A stretch of DNA of 64,000 nucleotides from Bog-473 sp963850095 (GTDB lineage Bacteria; Actinomycetota; Acidimicrobiia; Acidimicrobiales; RAAP-2), in NCBI GenBank assembly GCA_963850095.1, contig CAWKJX010000004.1, positions 496,001 through 560,000 on the forward strand, read 5' to 3'. The notes under the pieces are model-generated. The model had not been told where the DNA came from. It did no database searches and saw only the letters and a list, made by a program, of their open reading frames with translations. The translations under genes were made by a program, and so were the position numbers. Shown here in pieces: positions 61,257 to 64,000 of this stretch (within the stretch, counting starts at the first letter, position 1; each line of letters opens with the position of its first letter).

Positions 61257-62666
61257 CTAATGGGGGTCGATCGCTCCCGTCCCTGTTCCACCCGTCGGCG
61301 TCGTCGCTGTCGTCGCCGGGTTCGCCGGGTTCGCCGGGGGAGGGGCCGTGGTCGTGGGCGCAGTCGGGGCCGGAGCAGTCGTGGTCGTGGCAGCGGCCGG
61401 GGCCGTCGTGGTCGTGGTCGACGACGTGGTCGTGGTCGGCGGTGGCGCCGTCCCGTAGTTCGGTCCCTCGACCGTCACCAGGGTCCCGATCGGCGTCAGC
61501 GGCCACACCAGGGAGGCGTCGGCATAGGTCATTTCGACGCAGCCGTTGCTCTGCGGGGTGCCGTAGGAGGCGCGGATGAAACCGTGCAACGCGTCGCCCC
61601 CGTTGAAGTAGCTGGCGTAGGGGACGTTCGGGTCGTTGTAGGTCGTGCCGTCGGGGTTGGTGCCCTGCATGTCGGAGTAGCGCACGTGCTCGAAGACGGC
61701 ATAGGAGCCGTCGGTCGTGTCGGCGCCCGGCGCGCCCGTGTTGACCGCGATGCCCACGTATTGGGCCGCCCCGTTGTCCCACAGCGTCAGGTTCTCGGGC
61801 TCCACCTTGTTCACCAGCACGTAGACGTAGGGCGCGGCGTTCATTTTGTGGTCGATGGTGTCGTTGATCAGCGACGTCCACACCGCCGGTCCGGCGATGC
61901 CGTCCACCCCGATGCCGTTCTGGTTCTCGAACGACTCGACGGCCGCTTTGAAGATTTCGTTCTCCTGCCCCTGGACCCACAGCGACATCAGCTGTGAGGG
62001 CTGGTCCGGCCAGCGCCAGGCGAACGCCCCCGTCTGGTCGACGGCCAGGTCGGACGCGGGTGGCGCCGGCCCCGAGGGAGTGAAGCTCAGCGGCAGGTAG
62101 TCCAGCCCCGCCAGCAACTGCTGCACGCGGAGCATGTCGCCGGGGACGGTGTCGAAAGTGATCGTCGTCGGACGGGCCAGTTCCTCACCGGCCGTCCCGA
62201 GCAACCCGGACGTGCCGCCGGGCACGGTCACCTGTTCCTGCACGCCCGGAACCAGAGGCGCCGCAAGATCGAACCTGAGCGTCGTCGGGCTCGACTGCAC
62301 CCAGTCACCGGACACGTGTGGCGTCAGAATGGGCGTCACCTTGTGCAGCGCCACCGGCTTGGTGAAGGTCAAGGAGATGGACGCGTTCGACGCCACGTCG
62401 GCGGTGCCGGGCGCGGGCACCGACGAGCGCAGAGCGTAGGTCGGCCCACGCGGGCTCGTCGTCGCCGACCCCGCGGCGTGCGAGCCCGATTGCGATCCGG
62501 ACCGTGACCCCGACGCCGACCCGGACCCAGACCCGGAACCCGACATCGGCGAGTTGTTCGAACCGGTCAGGTAGACGATGGCGCCGATGACGACCACGGC
62601 CGCCACCGCGAGCAGCCATGGCGAACCGCGCCGGCGCACCTTCCCGAGGGACCCACGTACGTCCAT
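61257..62666 (-). CDS. L,D-transpeptidase (YkuD) with membrane anchor
   Basis: The protein would crosslink peptidoglycan outside the membrane. Residues 17-36 (SPWLLAVAAVVVIGAIVYLT) form a signal anchor. A Gly-Ser repeat linker (about residues 42-65) leads to a Big-type domain, then a peptidoglycan-binding-like region (FKAAVESFENQNGIGVDGIA) and the YkuD domain with HGFIRASYGTPQSNGCVEM, the Cys being the nucleophile. The C-terminal 70 residues are Thr/Pro/Ala-rich. The total is 469 residues. It is divergent from the aldolase gene with about 210 bp between. Confidence 0.92.
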   Translation of the reverse strand: MDVRGSLGKVRRRGSPWLLAVAAVVVIGAIVYLTGSNNSPMSGSGSGSGSASGSRSGSQSGSHAAGSATTSPRGPTYALRSSVPAPGTADVASNASISLTFTKPVALHKVTPILTPHVSGDWVQSSPTTLRFDLAAPLVPGVQEQVTVPGGTSGLLGTAGEELARPTTITFDTVPGDMLRVQQLLAGLDYLPLSFTPSGPAPPASDLAVDQTGAFAWRWPDQPSQLMSLWVQGQENEIFKAAVESFENQNGIGVDGIAGPAVWTSLINDTIDHKMNAAPYVYVLVNKVEPENLTLWDNGAAQYVGIAVNTGAPGADTTDGSYAVFEHVRYSDMQGTNPDGTTYNDPNVPYASYFNGGDALHGFIRASYGTPQSNGCVEMTYADASLVWPLTPIGTLVTVEGPNYGTAPPPTTTTSSTTTTTAPAAATTTTAPAPTAPTTTAPPPANPANPATTATTPTGGTGTGAIDPH

Positions 62667-62865
62667 TGGCCTCTGCGTGGCCTCCGCTCCACCTCAAATT
62701 CGGCACCGCCCGTTCCCCAACCCGGCGCCTCGACCCGTCAGCGTATGGGCGCGGGCCCACCGACAAACGTCGGCTACGGGTGAAATTCCCAACAACGTGG
62801 CGATCACGCGGCGAAAAACAGGATTTCACCGCCGACCCCCAAAAAGAGCCCAATCGGGCCTCCGG

Positions 62866-62871
62866 TAGGCT
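62866..62871 (+). promoter_or_regulatory. Candidate -10 box for the aldolase gene
   Basis: TAGGCT ends 8 nt before the ATG, which would give a transcript with little or no leader. The -35 region is not clear. Confidence 0.35.
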
Positions 62872-62879
62872 GATCCGCC

Positions 62880-63935
62880 ATGAGCACCGACCTCCACGCG
62901 CTCCTGGGCGACGACGCCGACACCCTGCTGAGCTACACGGCCAAGGCGTTCCCGGCCGAGAACCTGACCCTCCCCGGTTCGGACTACCTCGATCGGGTGT
63001 TCACCAATTCGGACCGCAGCCCGACCGTGTTGCGCAACCTCGGCACCCTGTTCAACCACGGGCGGCTCGGCGGCTCGGGCTACATCTCCATCCTCCCGGT
63101 CGACCAGGGCATTGAGCACTCGGCGGCGGCCAGCTTCGCCAAGAACCCGGCCTACTTCGACCCGCTGAACATCATTGAGCTGGCTCTGGCCGGCGAGTGC
63201 AACGCCGTGGCCACCACGCTGGGCACGCTCGGCCTGGCCTCACGGCGCTACGTGCACCGCATCCCCTTCATCGTCAAGCTCAACCACAACGCGTTCCTGC
63301 ACGCGCCCGACACCTACGACCAAATCATGTTCGGCTCGGTGTACCAGGCGGCCGAGCTGGGCGCGGTGGGCGTCGGCGCCACCATCTACTTCGGCTCCGA
63401 CGACATGGACCGCGAGCTGCAGCAGGTCTCCGAGGCCTTCGCCGAGGCCCACAGCCTCGGTCTGTTCACCGTGCTGTGGTGCTACCTGCGCAACCCGGCC
63501 TTCAAGAAGGACGGCGTCAACTACGAGGTGTCGGCCGACCTGACCGGGCAGGCCAACCACATGGGCGTGACCATCGAGGCCGACATCATCAAGCAGAAGC
63601 AGCCCGAGAACAACGGCGGTTACACCGCCATCGGCTTCGGCAAGACCGACCCTCTGGTCTACGACGAGCTCACCACCGACAACCCGATCGACCTCACCCG
63701 CTGGCAGGTGGTCAACTGCTACGCCGGGCGCATCGGCCTCATCAACTCGGGCGGCGAGTCGAAGGGCGACAGCGACCTCGCCCAGGCCGTGCGGACCGCG
63801 GTGATCAACAAGCGCGCCGGGGGCATGGGCCTCATTGTGGGCCGCAAGGCCTTCCAGCGCCCCATCGCCGAGGGCGCGTCGCTGATCCACTCCATTCAGG
63901 ACGTCTACCTCGACCCGGCGGTGACCATCGCGTAG
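62880..63935 (+). CDS. fbaB: Fructose-bisphosphate aldolase class I (FbaB/DhnA type)
   Basis: This enzyme cleaves fructose 1,6-bisphosphate through a Schiff base. It belongs to the DhnA-like class I group (ILPVDQGIEHSAAASFAKNP near residue 72, HRIPFIVKLNHNAFL with a conserved lysine, and GRIGLINSGGESKGDSDL near the end with the phosphate-binding loop GLIVGRKAFQRP). At 351 residues it matches E. coli FbaB in length. After its stop, 65 bp remain to the window edge without a feature. Confidence 0.93.
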   Translation: MSTDLHALLGDDADTLLSYTAKAFPAENLTLPGSDYLDRVFTNSDRSPTVLRNLGTLFNHGRLGGSGYISILPVDQGIEHSAAASFAKNPAYFDPLNIIELALAGECNAVATTLGTLGLASRRYVHRIPFIVKLNHNAFLHAPDTYDQIMFGSVYQAAELGAVGVGATIYFGSDDMDRELQQVSEAFAEAHSLGLFTVLWCYLRNPAFKKDGVNYEVSADLTGQANHMGVTIEADIIKQKQPENNGGYTAIGFGKTDPLVYDELTTDNPIDLTRWQVVNCYAGRIGLINSGGESKGDSDLAQAVRTAVINKRAGGMGLIVGRKAFQRPIAEGASLIHSIQDVYLDPAVTIA

Positions 63936-64000
63936 CACCGGCGCCGCCCCGGGCAGGCCCCTGGCGGGGCTCACCTCGCCGGTCCCGCCGGCCCACGGCC

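Overview
The window is a high-GC actinobacterial chromosome segment. The 16S rRNA gene, an actinobacterial-type integration host factor, a helicase-degenerate PriA and the gene order pyr - mihF - gmk - rpoZ - coaBC - metK - priA - def - fmt - rpe - rib all point to Actinomycetota. The 16S reads most like the class Acidimicrobiia, but I could not run a tree. No phage, IS element, CRISPR array or tRNA gene was seen.

Layout. 1-21102 is a long plus-strand housekeeping run: pyrimidine synthesis (pyrC partial, carA, carB, pyrD, pyrF), then mihF, gmk, rpoZ, coaBC, metK, priA, def, fmt, a trans-aconitate methyltransferase-like gene, rpe, a two-gene phosphonate-type pair, and riboflavin genes ribD, ribBA, ribH. 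21241-25782 holds an alpha/beta hydrolase, a hotdog thioesterase, hisG, a cold-shock-like protein, a TetR regulator divergent from an SRPBCC gene, and a DUF1844 gene. 25984-31885 is infC-rpmI-rplT, an rRNA methyltransferase, pheS and pheT. 32066-35253 holds a luciferase-like oxidoreductase and two tandem GNAT proteins. 35310-43900 is a complete arginine operon argCJBDFRGH whose genes mostly overlap by 4 bp. 44399-49255 is accessory: a WS/DGAT acyltransferase, a 3-methyladenine glycosylase and small stress or membrane genes. 50296-58246 is one rRNA operon (16S-23S-5S) with promoter, boxA and terminator. 58538-63935 holds a TPR protein with a disordered basic N-terminus, an unknown protein, an L,D-transpeptidase and a class I aldolase.

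The outstanding feature is the 23S gene. It spans about 5.7 kb because four group I introns interrupt it. Three sit within 20 nt of mature sequence in helices 69-71 (after E. coli U1911, U1923 and about U1931), leaving exons of 12 and about 8 nt. The fourth follows U2593, the site used by the Chlamydomonas reinhardtii chloroplast intron, and encodes a recognisable I-CreI homologue. Introns 1 and 2 share an almost identical 108-nt core but carry different LAGLIDADG genes. Intron 3 is a minimal, ORF-less intron with the same core.

A second theme is frame disruption. Twelve sites in eleven loci, including essential genes (carB, pyrD, priA, argG), need a one-base correction to restore the family reading frame; one correction repairs two overlapping convergent genes at once. 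Several sites lie in short tandem repeats. I read most of them as sequence or assembly errors and annotate the corrected genes across their full span. Several genes also have a -10 hexamer exactly 6 nt before the start codon, which suggests leaderless transcription.
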